This document shows, one piece after another, positions 30,103-39,126 of a DNA stretch of 64,000 nt. The stretch covers positions 2,604,001-2,668,000 of the forward strand of contig NZ_JAVIWQ010000002.1 in the NCBI RefSeq assembly GCF_034313965.1. The letters run 5' to 3'. The notes under the pieces were generated by a model. The model did not search any database. It saw only the letters and a program-made list of their open reading frames with translations, and was not told the origin of the DNA. Source of the stretch: Herbaspirillum sp. RTI4 (GTDB taxonomy: Bacteria > Pseudomonadota > Gammaproteobacteria > Burkholderiales > Burkholderiaceae_D). Position 1 is the first letter of the stretch. Each line of letters starts with the position of its first letter. The translations under genes were made by a program, and so were the position numbers.

Positions 30103-30135
30103 TGTAAGTTTCAAGCAAGCGCTATGTAAGTTTCA
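30103..30135. promoter_or_regulatory. Paired 11-bp direct repeat upstream of the MHS transporter
   Basis: TGTAAGTTTCA occurs at 30103-30113 and 30125-30135, 22 bp apart (two helical turns). This spacing suggests a dimeric or cooperative regulator, either for the transporter gene or the divergent Dabb gene. Confidence 0.4.
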
Positions 30136-30294
30136 GGCTGCACACTGGCAACGTGCCTAAAAAGGTGCGGATTGATGCAGAGCAAGCGCTGAGATCTACT
30201 ACATAAAGAACCACTGATTAAGTTTAACGAGCGGCGCAAGCCCAAAACGAAGCGCTTAATCAGGGATTCCATAAATATAATTAAGGAGACAAGC

Positions 30295-31962
30295 ATGGCG
30301 ACAACTTCGGTTACCGCGGCAGATCGCGGCATTACGGCAGAAGAACGCAAAGTTATTTTTGCATCTTCTCTGGGAACCGTTTTCGAATGGTATGACTTTT
30401 ATCTGTACGGCTCGCTGGCGGCAATTATCGCCAAGCAGTTTTTCTCCGGCACTGATCCCAATACCGGCTTCATTTTTGCCCTGCTCGCTTTTGCAGCAGG
30501 CTTTATCGTGCGACCGTTCGGCGCACTGGTGTTTGGTCGCCTCGGCGACATGATCGGCCGCAAATATACTTTCCTGGTAACGATCCTGATCATGGGGGCC
30601 TCGACCTTCATCGTCGGCATCTTGCCGAACTACAACTCCATCGGCATCACCGCTCCGATCATTCTGATCGTACTGCGCATCCTGCAAGGGCTGGCACTGG
30701 GCGGCGAATACGGCGGCGCAGCGACCTACGTGGCAGAACATGCACCGGCCAACAAGCGCGGCGCGTTCACTTCATGGATTCAGACGACCGCCACACTGGG
30801 CCTGTTTCTGTCGCTGCTGGTGATTCTTGGTGTGCGTACCGCGATTGGCGAAGAACAATTTGCCGACTGGGGCTGGCGCGTGCCGTTTCTGGTGTCGATC
30901 ATTTTGCTCGGCGTGTCGGTATGGATTCGCTTGTCGATGAGCGAATCGCCTGCCTTCGTGAAAATGAAGTCGGAAGGCCGCACTTCCAAGGCACCGCTGA
31001 CTGAAGCCTTCGGCCAATGGAAAAACCTGAAAATCGTGATCCTGGCGCTGGTCGGTCTGACTGCCGGTCAAGCAGTGGTTTGGTACACCGGTCAGTTTTA
31101 TGCGCTGTTCTTCCTGACGCAATCGCTGAAGGTGGACGGCGCGACTGCCAATATCCTGATCGCCGTGGCATTGCTGGTGGCTTCACCGTTCTTCCTGGTG
31201 TTCGGTTCGCTGTCCGACAAAATCGGACGCAAGCCCATCATCATGATCGGTTGCCTGCTGGCGGCCGTGACGTATTTTCCGATTTTCTCAGGCCTGGCGC
31301 ACTACGCTAATCCTGCGCTGGAAGCGGCATTGAAGAACGCTCCAGTCGTCGTTACCGCAGATCCTGCCACTTGCCAGTTCCAGTTCAACCCTACCGGCAC
31401 GAAGAAATTCACTTCCTCGTGCGATATCGCCAAAGCCAAGCTGTCGGCGGCATCGGTGAACTATCAAAATGTCGTGGGTGCTCCCGGCTCCGTCGCCACC
31501 ATCAAGATCGGTGAAAAAACACTGGTTTCGTACGACTCCGGAGTCCTGTCAAAAGAAGATGCTGCCGCCAAGGACAAGTCCTTCTCCAAGGAATTGGCAG
31601 ATGACATCAAGGGTGCGGGCTACCCTACCAAAGCCGATCCGGCACAGATCAACAAGCCTATGGTCTTGCTGCTGCTGTTCATTCTGGTGCTGTATGTAAC
31701 GATGGTGTACGGTCCGATCGCCGCCGCACTGGTGGAAATGTTCCCTACCCGGATCCGCTACACCTCCATGTCGCTGCCCTACCATATCGGTAACGGCTGG
31801 TTCGGTGGTTTGCTGCCAACGACCGCATTCGCACTGGTCGCGTACAAGGGCGACATTTACTACGGTCTGTGGTACCCGATCGTCATTGCCCTGGTCACCT
31901 TCGTCATTGGTACTTTGTTCGTCAAGGAAACCAAGGACGCCAATATTTACGCGGATGACTGA
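30295..31962 (+). CDS. MHS-family major facilitator transporter with large insertion
   Basis: A 555-residue metabolite:H+ symporter (ShiA/ProP-like). The signatures GTVFEWYDFYLYGSLA (about 27-42), GRLGDMIGRKYT (about 81-92), LQGLALGGEYGGAATYVAEH (about 130-150) and SDKIGRKP (about 306) are present. An approximately 115-residue hydrophilic insertion (about 337-452) with two cysteines separates the later helices; similar insertions occur in related Burkholderiales proteins. Substrates of the family are organic acids or osmolytes; not assignable here. AAGGAG precedes the ATG and an intrinsic terminator follows. Confidence 0.9.
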   Translation: MATTSVTAADRGITAEERKVIFASSLGTVFEWYDFYLYGSLAAIIAKQFFSGTDPNTGFIFALLAFAAGFIVRPFGALVFGRLGDMIGRKYTFLVTILIMGASTFIVGILPNYNSIGITAPIILIVLRILQGLALGGEYGGAATYVAEHAPANKRGAFTSWIQTTATLGLFLSLLVILGVRTAIGEEQFADWGWRVPFLVSIILLGVSVWIRLSMSESPAFVKMKSEGRTSKAPLTEAFGQWKNLKIVILALVGLTAGQAVVWYTGQFYALFFLTQSLKVDGATANILIAVALLVASPFFLVFGSLSDKIGRKPIIMIGCLLAAVTYFPIFSGLAHYANPALEAALKNAPVVVTADPATCQFQFNPTGTKKFTSSCDIAKAKLSAASVNYQNVVGAPGSVATIKIGEKTLVSYDSGVLSKEDAAAKDKSFSKELADDIKGAGYPTKADPAQINKPMVLLLLFILVLYVTMVYGPIAAALVEMFPTRIRYTSMSLPYHIGNGWFGGLLPTTAFALVAYKGDIYYGLWYPIVIALVTFVIGTLFVKETKDANIYADD

Positions 31963-32022
31963 AACTGAAATTGCAAAACTAAAATTGTGTAACTGAAATT
32001 ACGAAACTGAAATTGCATTAGA
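31960..32022 (+). repeat. AACTGAAATT-type direct repeats after the MHS gene
   Basis: AAACTGAAATTGC and close variants occur four times within 63 bp, starting at the stop codon. Looks like local slippage or duplication. Confidence 0.7.
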
Positions 32023-32391
32023 CGGGAGGTAAGGCCGACGGCGCAAACGCAGCATAGCGGTTCGCCGCCGTAAAAAAGAGAAAGCAATCCGCGTTACTCC
32101 TGCGCACTGACCGGTCAAGCATTCCTTGACCGGTTTTTTTATGGGCGCATGTCATTGCGACATTGCACTGCCACCTTTTATTTCCATAGGGAAATCTTGC
32201 TTTATGACTCACCATCCACAGTACAATTTCGGTACAATTCGGCTCTGATTGCAGTCGCGCCCCCTGATTTTTGCCCGCCCGCCGCTTTCCACTAAAAATT
32301 ACCAATAACGATCTCTCGTCAGTAAGACGAACTGAATTCCACGAATCACGCGCTGCTTAGTTCATTTAACTGCGCACTTACCTTCGACGAC
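31963..32391. other. 429-bp region between the MHS gene and purT
   Basis: No gene. It contains the direct repeats at 31960-32022, the terminator at 32110-32140 and a possible purT promoter: GTACAATT appears twice in tandem at about 32220-32240, and TACAAT could be a -10 box. Confidence 0.6.
32110..32140 (+). terminator. Intrinsic terminator of the MHS transporter gene
   Basis: ACCGGTCAAG, loop CATTC, CTTGACCGGT, then seven T residues. A perfect 10-bp stem, about 150 bp after the transporter stop. Confidence 0.92.
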
Positions 32392-33603
32392 ATGAAAACT
32401 CCCCTCAGAATCGGCACGCCGCTCTCCTCCACCGCTACCAAAGTCATGTTGCTGGGTGCGGGCGAACTGGGTAAGGAAGTCATCATTTCGCTGCAACGAC
32501 TGGGTGTGGAAGTCATCGCCGTCGACCGCTACCCCAACGCCCCCGGTCAACAAGTGGCGCACCGCTCGCATGTCATCGACATGACCGACGGCGACGCGCT
32601 GGCCGCCCTGATCGAACTGGAACGCCCTGATCTGGTCGTGCCGGAAATCGAAGCCATCGCCACCGATATGCTGGTAGCGCTGGAGCAAGCCGGCAAAGTA
32701 CGCGTCATCCCCACCGCGCGCGCCACCTCGCTGACCATGAACCGCGAAGGCATCCGCCGTCTGGCCGGAGAAACCCTGTCGCTGGCCACCTCCCCTTACC
32801 GCTTTGCCGATTCGCTGGAACAACTGATTACCGCCACACGCGAAATCGGTTTTCCCTGCGTCATCAAACCGGTCATGTCATCGTCCGGCAAAGGGCAAAC
32901 CAAACTCGACGACGCCGGACAAATTGAAGCCGCCTGGCAGCACGCTCTCACCGGCGGCCGGGTCGATAGCACCCGCGTCATCGTCGAAGGCTTCATCGAT
33001 TTCGACTACGAAATCACTTTGCTGACGGTGCGCGCGCTCAACGACAAAAATGAAGTCGCCACCTATTTCTGCGAACCGATCGGCCATATCCAGGTGCAAG
33101 GCGACTATGTCGAATCCTGGCAACCGCATCCCATGCATCCCGCCGCGCTGGATAAAGCACGCGACATCGCCCGCAAAATCACCGAGAACCTCGGTGGTCT
33201 CGGCCTGTTTGGGGTGGAGCTGTTCGTCAAAGGCGACATGGTGTGGTTCTCGGAAGTCAGCCCGCGTCCGCACGATACCGGGATGGTCACCATGGCCACA
33301 CAGGTACAAAGTGAATTTGAACTGCACGCCAAAGCCATCCTCGGTCTGCCGGTCAATGTCGCGCTCAAAACACCGGGCGCATCGGCCGTCATTTACGGCC
33401 AGCACGACGCGGTCGGCATTGCCTTTGAAGGCGTCGCCGAAGCGCTGCGCGTGCCCGGTACCGACATCCGTCTGTTCGGCAAACCGGAGTCGTTCAAGCG
33501 CCGTCGCATGGGCGTGGTTGTGGCCAGCGGTGAAGATATCGAAACCGCACGCATCCGCGCCAAACAAGCTGTCGCCAAGATCAAGCCCATCACCGGCAAT
33601 TGA
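32392..33603 (+). CDS. purT: Phosphoribosylglycinamide formyltransferase 2 PurT
   Basis: A 403-residue ATP-grasp enzyme that formylates GAR with formate and ATP in purine synthesis. The N-terminal nucleotide-binding turn [13 protein letters not shown] (about 19-31), [10 protein letters not shown] (about 85), the ATP-grasp loop [14 protein letters not shown] (about 156-169) and [25 protein letters not shown] (metal-binding Glu residues) are visible. Full length; no clear ribosome-binding site. A stem-loop follows the stop. Confidence 0.96.
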   Translation: MKTPLRIGTPLSSTATKVMLLGAGELGKEVIISLQRLGVEVIAVDRYPNAPGQQVAHRSHVIDMTDGDALAALIELERPDLVVPEIEAIATDMLVALEQAGKVRVIPTARATSLTMNREGIRRLAGETLSLATSPYRFADSLEQLITATREIGFPCVIKPVMSSSGKGQTKLDDAGQIEAAWQHALTGGRVDSTRVIVEGFIDFDYEITLLTVRALNDKNEVATYFCEPIGHIQVQGDYVESWQPHPMHPAALDKARDIARKITENLGGLGLFGVELFVKGDMVWFSEVSPRPHDTGMVTMATQVQSEFELHAKAILGLPVNVALKTPGASAVIYGQHDAVGIAFEGVAEALRVPGTDIRLFGKPESFKRRRMGVVVASGEDIETARIRAKQAVAKIKPITGN

Positions 33604-33611
33604 TTTGTACG

Positions 33612-33638
33612 GAGGCATCGGAGTCCTTCCGATGCCTC
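33612..33638 (+). terminator. Stem-loop after purT
   Basis: GAGGCATCGGA pairs perfectly with TCCGATGCCTC (11 bp, 5-nt loop). No U-tract follows; it may be a transcript end with a separate factor or a stabilising structure. Confidence 0.45.
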
Positions 33639-33662
33639 TCAGCAAGCCCTGGGAACGCTCGG

Positions 33663-33668
33663 TATAAT
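33663..33668 (+). promoter_or_regulatory. TATAAT -10 box before nadB
   Basis: A consensus TATAAT lies 32 bp before the nadB ATG at 33700. It overlaps the upstream in-frame ATG at 33667, which argues against that start. No good -35 was found. Confidence 0.5.
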
Positions 33669-33699
33669 GCAGCTTCCTCTCCTTCTTTCGTCTCCCCTC

Positions 33700-35298
33700 A
33701 TGAACATGAAATTCGACGTTGCCATCATCGGCAGCGGATTGGCCGGTCTTTCCGTCGCGCTGCATCTTGCCAACACGCACAGCGTCGTCGTGATTTCAAA
33801 AGGGGAACTGCTCGATGGCGCGAGCAACTGGGCGCAAGGCGGCATCGCTGCGGTACTGGACTCGGGCGACAGCTACGACCAACACATCGCCGATACGCTA
33901 ATCGCAGGCGGCGGTCTGTGCGATGAAGCCGCCACGCGCTACATCGTCGAACATGGCAAAGAAGCGATCCAGTGGCTCATCGATCAGGGCGTCCCCTTCA
34001 CCCGCGACGACAGCGCGGAAATGGGCTACCACCTCACGCGGGAAGGCGGGCATAGCCAGCGCCGCATCATCCACGCAGCCGACGCCACCGGACACGCGGT
34101 ACAGGTCACGCTGGAACAACTGGTTCGCACTCACCCCAACATCACCCTGCTCGAACATCACTGCGCCATCGACGTCATCAATGCCGCCAAACTCGATACC
34201 GACAGCGCGCCGCGCTGCGTCGGCGTCTACGTGCAGAGCGTCAAGGACGACAAAGTACTCGCCATCTCCGCCGGCCACACCGTGCTGGCCACCGGCGGTG
34301 CCGGCAAAGTGTATTTGTACACCTCCAATCCCGACTCCTCCACCGGCGACGGCATCGCCATGGCCTGGCGCGCCGGATGCCGGGTGTCCAACATGGAATT
34401 CATCCAGTTCCACCCGACCTGCCTGTACCACCCGTTCGCCAAATCTTTTCTGATCAGCGAAGCCTTGCGCGGCGAAGGAGCGCAACTCAAATTGCCGGCT
34501 GGTGCCGGTACCGCTGCCGGACAGCGTTTCATGCCGCAGCATGATGTGCGCGAAGAACTCGCCCCGCGCGACATCGTCGCCCGCAGCATCGACTTTGAAA
34601 TGAAAAAGCGCGGCCTCGACCATGTCGACCTCGACATCAGCCACCTGCCAGCCGCTTTCATCCACGAACATTTCCCGACGATTCAGGCGCGTTGCCTCGA
34701 ATTTGGCATCGACATCACCAAGCAAGCAATCCCGGTCGTGCCTGCCGCTCACTACACCTGCGGCGGCGTCCTCACCGACCTGCATGGCCGCACTGACCTG
34801 CCCGGCCTGTACGCCGTTGGCGAAACCGCCTGCACCGGCCTGCACGGCGCCAACCGGCTGGCCAGCAACTCCTTGCTGGAATGCCTGGTACTGGGCCGCG
34901 CTGCCGCGCTCGATATCGAACAACACCCTGCGCCGCCCACACCCGCCTTGCCCGCATGGGACGAAAGTCGCGTCACCGACGCCGACGAAGAAGTCGTGAT
35001 TTCCCATAACTGGGACGAACTGCGACGCTTCATGTGGAATTACGTCAGCATCGTGCGCACCGACAAACGGCTGGAACGCGCCCAGCACCGCATCCGCCTG
35101 CTGAAAGAAGAAATCGACGAATACTATGCCCACTTCCGCATCACCCGCGACTTACTGGAATTGCGTAATCTGGTGGAAGTGGCCTCACTGATCGTCAACA
35201 GCGCGCTCTCCCGCAAGGAAAGCCGCGGGCTGCATTACAGCCGCGACTATCCTGAAACGCTGGAAAAGGCCGTGCCGACGGTGTTGACGCCGGATTGA
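33700..35298 (+). CDS. nadB: L-aspartate oxidase NadB
   Basis: A 532-residue flavoprotein oxidising L-aspartate to iminoaspartate for NAD synthesis. FAD motif AIIGSGLAGLSVALHLA lies near residues 7-23, followed by SNWAQGGIAAVLD, HPTCLY, the glycine-rich YTCGGV and GANRLASNSLLECLVLGRAA. The C-terminal helical domain of the family is complete. Start at 33700 (MNMKFDVAII) because the earlier ATG lies in a promoter element. nadA and nadC are not in the window. Confidence 0.95.
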   Translation: MNMKFDVAIIGSGLAGLSVALHLANTHSVVVISKGELLDGASNWAQGGIAAVLDSGDSYDQHIADTLIAGGGLCDEAATRYIVEHGKEAIQWLIDQGVPFTRDDSAEMGYHLTREGGHSQRRIIHAADATGHAVQVTLEQLVRTHPNITLLEHHCAIDVINAAKLDTDSAPRCVGVYVQSVKDDKVLAISAGHTVLATGGAGKVYLYTSNPDSSTGDGIAMAWRAGCRVSNMEFIQFHPTCLYHPFAKSFLISEALRGEGAQLKLPAGAGTAAGQRFMPQHDVREELAPRDIVARSIDFEMKKRGLDHVDLDISHLPAAFIHEHFPTIQARCLEFGIDITKQAIPVVPAAHYTCGGVLTDLHGRTDLPGLYAVGETACTGLHGANRLASNSLLECLVLGRAAALDIEQHPAPPTPALPAWDESRVTDADEEVVISHNWDELRRFMWNYVSIVRTDKRLERAQHRIRLLKEEIDEYYAHFRITRDLLELRNLVEVASLIVNSALSRKESRGLHYSRDYPETLEKAVPTVLTPD

Positions 35299-35417
35299 GA
35301 TAGGACGTTATCCGTCTGTGCGTCGCCGAACTGGTCTGCACCCTGTTCTGCATTCGATGCACAGACTTGTTGATGCTGATTTCGAACGAAAACTCAGCCT
35401 GTTTTTGACCTTCAGTC

Positions 35418-36377
35418 TTACTGTGAAACTGCCAGCATTGCCCGCAGTTGCTCCCGCGTCGGCAAGCCATCGCAGTCCCCGGGAAACTGCACCACCCGCG
35501 CGCCGATAACATTGCCGCGCGCAACTGCCTCCGGCAAACGCAATCCCTCCAGCAAGCCGCTAATCACGCCGACAGCAAAACCATCGCCTGCGCCGACTGT
35601 GTCCACCACTTTCTTTACAGGAATACCCGGTACGATGCCGCGCCCATCCTGATCGGCGAAATAAGCGCCCTCCGCGCCGAGTTTGATGACTACCTGTTTC
35701 GCCCCGCCCTCAAGATAAAAATCGGCAATGGCTTCCATGCTGTCGAGTCCAGTCAATAGCTGCCCTTCGGACAAGCCCGGCATAACCAGATCGGCGCTGG
35801 CTGCCAGCCGGTTCATGGTTGCAGCCATGACTTGCGGCGAAGGCCACAGACGCGGCCGCAGATTGGGGTCGAACGATACGCTACGTCCGGCCAGACGCGC
35901 CTGCGCCGCCATCTCGAACACCAGCTCGCACAAACTGGCCGATACGCCGGGACTGATACCGGTCAGGTGCAAATGGCGGGAAGCGGTGCAGTAGGCCTGT
36001 GGATAATCGGCCAGATTCAAATGACTGGCGGCCGAACCACGGCGAAAGTATTCGATGGCGGGATCTTTGCCGTCGGTTTCCAGCGTTTTCAGCATGAAAC
36101 CGGTCGGGTGTTGCTGATCGGTCTGCACATGGCGGCGGTCGATGCCTTCGGCGTCAAGGAAGGCCAGCAGATGCTGTCCGAAGCTGTCGTTACCGACCCG
36201 ACTGACATAGCCCACGCTCAAGCCTAAACGGCGCAGACCGACGGCAACATTGAGCTCGGCACCGGCGGTGGCGCGATGGAAATGCGTCGCTTGCGCCAGC
36301 CCGCCGGCTTGTCCGGCGATAAACAAGGCCATGGCCTCGCCCACAGTCACGACATCGAGCAAGGGGAGCGGACTCAC
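35418..36377 (-). CDS. kdgK: 2-dehydro-3-deoxygluconokinase (PfkB family)
   Basis: A 319-residue ribokinase-fold sugar kinase. The GEAMALFI start, GAELNVAVGLRRLG, and the C-terminal VDTVGAGDGFAVG motif with the catalytic aspartate are present. It phosphorylates 2-keto-3-deoxygluconate to KDPG. The GTG at 36377 overlaps the stop of the dehydratase (GTGA), so the two are coupled; a longer GTG start would overlap further without similarity. It is the last gene of the minus-strand hexonate operon; the KDPG aldolase is not in the window. Confidence 0.87.
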   Translation of the reverse strand: MSPLPLLDVVTVGEAMALFIAGQAGGLAQATHFHRATAGAELNVAVGLRRLGLSVGYVSRVGNDSFGQHLLAFLDAEGIDRRHVQTDQQHPTGFMLKTLETDGKDPAIEYFRRGSAASHLNLADYPQAYCTASRHLHLTGISPGVSASLCELVFEMAAQARLAGRSVSFDPNLRPRLWPSPQVMAATMNRLAASADLVMPGLSEGQLLTGLDSMEAIADFYLEGGAKQVVIKLGAEGAYFADQDGRGIVPGIPVKKVVDTVGAGDGFAVGVISGLLEGLRLPEAVARGNVIGARVVQFPGDCDGLPTREQLRAMLAVSQ

Positions 36378-37903
36378 ATTACCGCCCCGACCTGCCACGG
36401 CAGAAATTCATTGTCGCCCAATCCGTGTTCTTCACTCTTGCTGTACTGGCCGGACGCGGTCGCCAGAATCAATTCGAACAACTGCCGCCCGGCATCGGCA
36501 ATGCTGAGTTCGCCGTCCACGATGCCACCGCAGTCGAAATCCATATCCATGCGCATGTGCCGGAATAAGGCCGAATTGGTCGCCAGCTTGAGCGACGGCG
36601 TGGGCTTGCAGCCATAAGTGGAACCACGACCGGTGGTAAAGCAAATCACATTGGCCCCACCCGCGACCTGACCGGTGGCGGACACCGGATCGTAACCGGG
36701 CGTATCCATGAATACGAGGCCATGCGTACTGACCGGGCAGGCATATTCGACCACGTCCATCAAACCGGTACTGCCCGCCTTGGCAACCGCGCCCAGCGAT
36801 TTTTCCAGAATGGTGGTGATGCCGCCGGCCTTATTGCCCGGCGAGGGATTGTTGTTCATGTCGCCGCCATTGATGCGGGTGTAGTGTTCCCACCAGCTCA
36901 AGCGCTGCATCAGTTTGTCGGCCACGGCTGGCGTAGCGGCGCGTGCGGTCAACAGATGTTCTGCGCCATAAATCTCGGGCGTTTCGGACAGGATGGCAGT
37001 GCCGCCGTGACGCACCACCAGGTCCACTGCCGCGCCCAGAGCCGGATTGGCGCTGATGCCGGAGTAGCCGTCCGAGCCGCCGCATTGCAGACCCACCACC
37101 AGATGGCTGGCGCTCACGGTGCTGCGCACAGCGCGATTGGCAAGCGGCAGCATGTCACGCAGGATGGCAACGCCGGCATCAATGGTTTCGCGCGTGCCGC
37201 CTTCGCCCTGAATCGTCAGTGACGCAAACAAGCCCGGCTCGCGCATGCCCAGCATTTCTACCAGCGGTGCAATCTGATTGACTTCGCAACCAAGTCCGAC
37301 CAGCAAGACGCCGGCGAAATTAGGATGATCGGCGTAGCCGCGCAAGGTCCGTTGCAACAGCGCTATGCCCTCGCCGCCGCCCGACATGCCGCAACCGGTA
37401 CCGTGCGTGATGGCGACGATGCCATCGACGTGCGGGAATTCGCTCAACACTTGCTCGTTAATCAGTTTGGCAATATGGCGGCACACGGTGGCCGAACAAT
37501 TGACGCTGGAAATGACCCCCAGATAATTGCGCGTGCCGACCCGGCCATCCGCCCGCACGATGCCTTGAAACGTGGCACCGGGCTGCGTCAGCGTTACCGG
37601 TTGATAGGCACTGCCCACGCCGTGTGTAGCCGCCGACGGTACCATTCCCAGGTTGTGTACGTGGACATGCTCACCGGGCAGAATACCTTGCGTCGCCACC
37701 CCGATGATCTGGCCGTACTTGAGTACCGGCTTACCGATCTCCACCGCCTCCATCGCCAGCTTGTGGCCAGCGGGAATGGCGTCGCGCAGTACCAGCGGCT
37801 TGGCATTGATGGTCACGGTCTGTCCGGCGCTCAGCGCGATACGGGCAACGGCCACGTTATCGGACTCGCTCAGACGGATCAGCAGTTTGTTTTCAGTTGG
37901 CAT
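36374..37903 (-). CDS. uxaA: Altronate dehydratase UxaA
   Basis: A 509-residue, full-length UxaA/GarD-family dehydratase with both the N-terminal SAF domain (about 1-95) and the catalytic part. THGTGCGMSGGGE near 170-182, GLQCGGSDGYSGISANPALG near 285-305 and TTGRGSTYGCKPTPSLKLAT near 425-444 mark the active site. It dehydrates D-altronate to 2-keto-3-deoxygluconate. AAGGA upstream fits the ATG at 37903. It follows uxaB by about 55 bp. Confidence 0.9.
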   Translation of the reverse strand: MPTENKLLIRLSESDNVAVARIALSAGQTVTINAKPLVLRDAIPAGHKLAMEAVEIGKPVLKYGQIIGVATQGILPGEHVHVHNLGMVPSAATHGVGSAYQPVTLTQPGATFQGIVRADGRVGTRNYLGVISSVNCSATVCRHIAKLINEQVLSEFPHVDGIVAITHGTGCGMSGGGEGIALLQRTLRGYADHPNFAGVLLVGLGCEVNQIAPLVEMLGMREPGLFASLTIQGEGGTRETIDAGVAILRDMLPLANRAVRSTVSASHLVVGLQCGGSDGYSGISANPALGAAVDLVVRHGGTAILSETPEIYGAEHLLTARAATPAVADKLMQRLSWWEHYTRINGGDMNNNPSPGNKAGGITTILEKSLGAVAKAGSTGLMDVVEYACPVSTHGLVFMDTPGYDPVSATGQVAGGANVICFTTGRGSTYGCKPTPSLKLATNSALFRHMRMDMDFDCGGIVDGELSIADAGRQLFELILATASGQYSKSEEHGLGDNEFLPWQVGAVM

Positions 37904-37958
37904 GGTCAACATCCTTGGTAGGGAATTTCTAATGGAGTGGCGAGCGATTTAGCCTTGC

Positions 37959-39119
37959 TTATTGCTGCGCCAGCGCTGCCTGCAAGCGCGGCTGCAACAG
38001 TGCGGGCCGGACTTTTTCAGCCATCGCCACCACCGGGCCTAAACGACGCTGCTTTTTCTGCACATGATTTTGCGCAATATCAGCCAGTCGATGGGCCAGA
38101 TAGGGATTGAGAAAGCGTTCGCGCAAATCGACCAGATAGGCCAGCGCTTGATCGCGCTCGCCCAGCGCCTCGAACACGGGCAGTATTTCCTCGTTCCACA
38201 GCGCTTCCAGATCGGCGCGCAATACGACATCTTGCATGGCCTGCGCCACCGTTTCGTCGGCGGCGCGCTGATCCTGTTGCCAGCGTTCGGCCAGATAGGT
38301 GTGTCCGGCGTTGAGCAGGAAAAGTTTGAGTCGTTCGTGCCGTTCCAGATCATCAGTCAGCACAATGGCAGCGTGACGGCAAGGCAACACCAGACCTTCC
38401 TGCTGTTCGATGGCCCACAGCGCGTAAGGCTCGGCAACGGCGCCCACCGGATACAAGGCTTCGGAAACAATGCGGTCGACCAGTGAATTGGCCCACACGC
38501 AATGCGTGCGCAGCCAGACGATGAAAGCCGCAGGCAAGGCCCATTCGCTGGCCAGGGTGCAGACCAGATCGCGCAAGGTGTCGCCGTTGCGTTCTATCAG
38601 TTCACAAGGAAAAATCGACAGCGGCACAGCGGCCTGGCGCTGCCAGCGGTGTTCCAGCAACACTAATAGTTTGGCGGGAAAGCTGCGCGGAACATCATGC
38701 GCATGGCCGATCAGACCGGCATGGTCTTGCGCATCGAGCTGATAGCCGCGATCCGCGGTGTTCGAGACGATCACCCTCACCTCCCCCGCCATTGCCTCCA
38801 ACAGACGCGGCCAGTGAGTCACCGCCTGAACGGCTTCGCGCACGGCGTTGCAGGTGACGGTGGTGTCAATCTGCTGACCGCGCAACAAACCCCGGATGCG
38901 TACCGGATAACCGGTATCGGCGGCCAGCGCCGCTACCCGTTGCACGTTGGCCGGATTGTCGCTGGACTGCACCACCATGATTCCACCCAGTGCAGCACCG
39001 GCAGCATTATCAGCACCGTTGGCTAGCGCCTCGGAAACGAACAGATCAACGTGGGCCTGCAGAAAACGACTGGTGCCGAACTGGAGAATCGGCTGAATCG
39101 GCTGAATAGGCTGGCTCAT
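37959..39119 (-). CDS. uxaB: Tagaturonate reductase (UxaB-like, mannitol dehydrogenase family)
   Basis: A 386-residue long-chain dehydrogenase. The nucleotide-binding start LQFGTSRFLQAHVDLFVSEA (about 12-31), TADRGYQLD, and the catalytic-helix region LKLFLLNAGHTYLAER are typical. It would reduce D-tagaturonate to D-altronate with NADH; a fructuronate reductase role cannot be fully excluded. The ATG at 39119 gives MSQPIQPIQPILQFG, with a small 9-bp repeat coding the Gln-Pro-Ile units. It starts 7 bp after the dehydrogenase stop. Confidence 0.83.
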   Translation of the reverse strand: MSQPIQPIQPILQFGTSRFLQAHVDLFVSEALANGADNAAGAALGGIMVVQSSDNPANVQRVAALAADTGYPVRIRGLLRGQQIDTTVTCNAVREAVQAVTHWPRLLEAMAGEVRVIVSNTADRGYQLDAQDHAGLIGHAHDVPRSFPAKLLVLLEHRWQRQAAVPLSIFPCELIERNGDTLRDLVCTLASEWALPAAFIVWLRTHCVWANSLVDRIVSEALYPVGAVAEPYALWAIEQQEGLVLPCRHAAIVLTDDLERHERLKLFLLNAGHTYLAERWQQDQRAADETVAQAMQDVVLRADLEALWNEEILPVFEALGERDQALAYLVDLRERFLNPYLAHRLADIAQNHVQKKQRRLGPVVAMAEKVRPALLQPRLQAALAQQ

Positions 39120-39126
39120 GATGGAC

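Noticed and set aside
33667..33699. Earlier start of nadB at 33667
   Set aside because: The ATG overlaps a consensus TATAAT, so it would lie upstream of the transcript start.
33898..35133. Long open frame on the minus strand within nadB
   Set aside because: It is entirely antisense to a clear nadB gene, has glycine/valine-rich composition typical of antisense reading in GC-rich DNA, and no family match.
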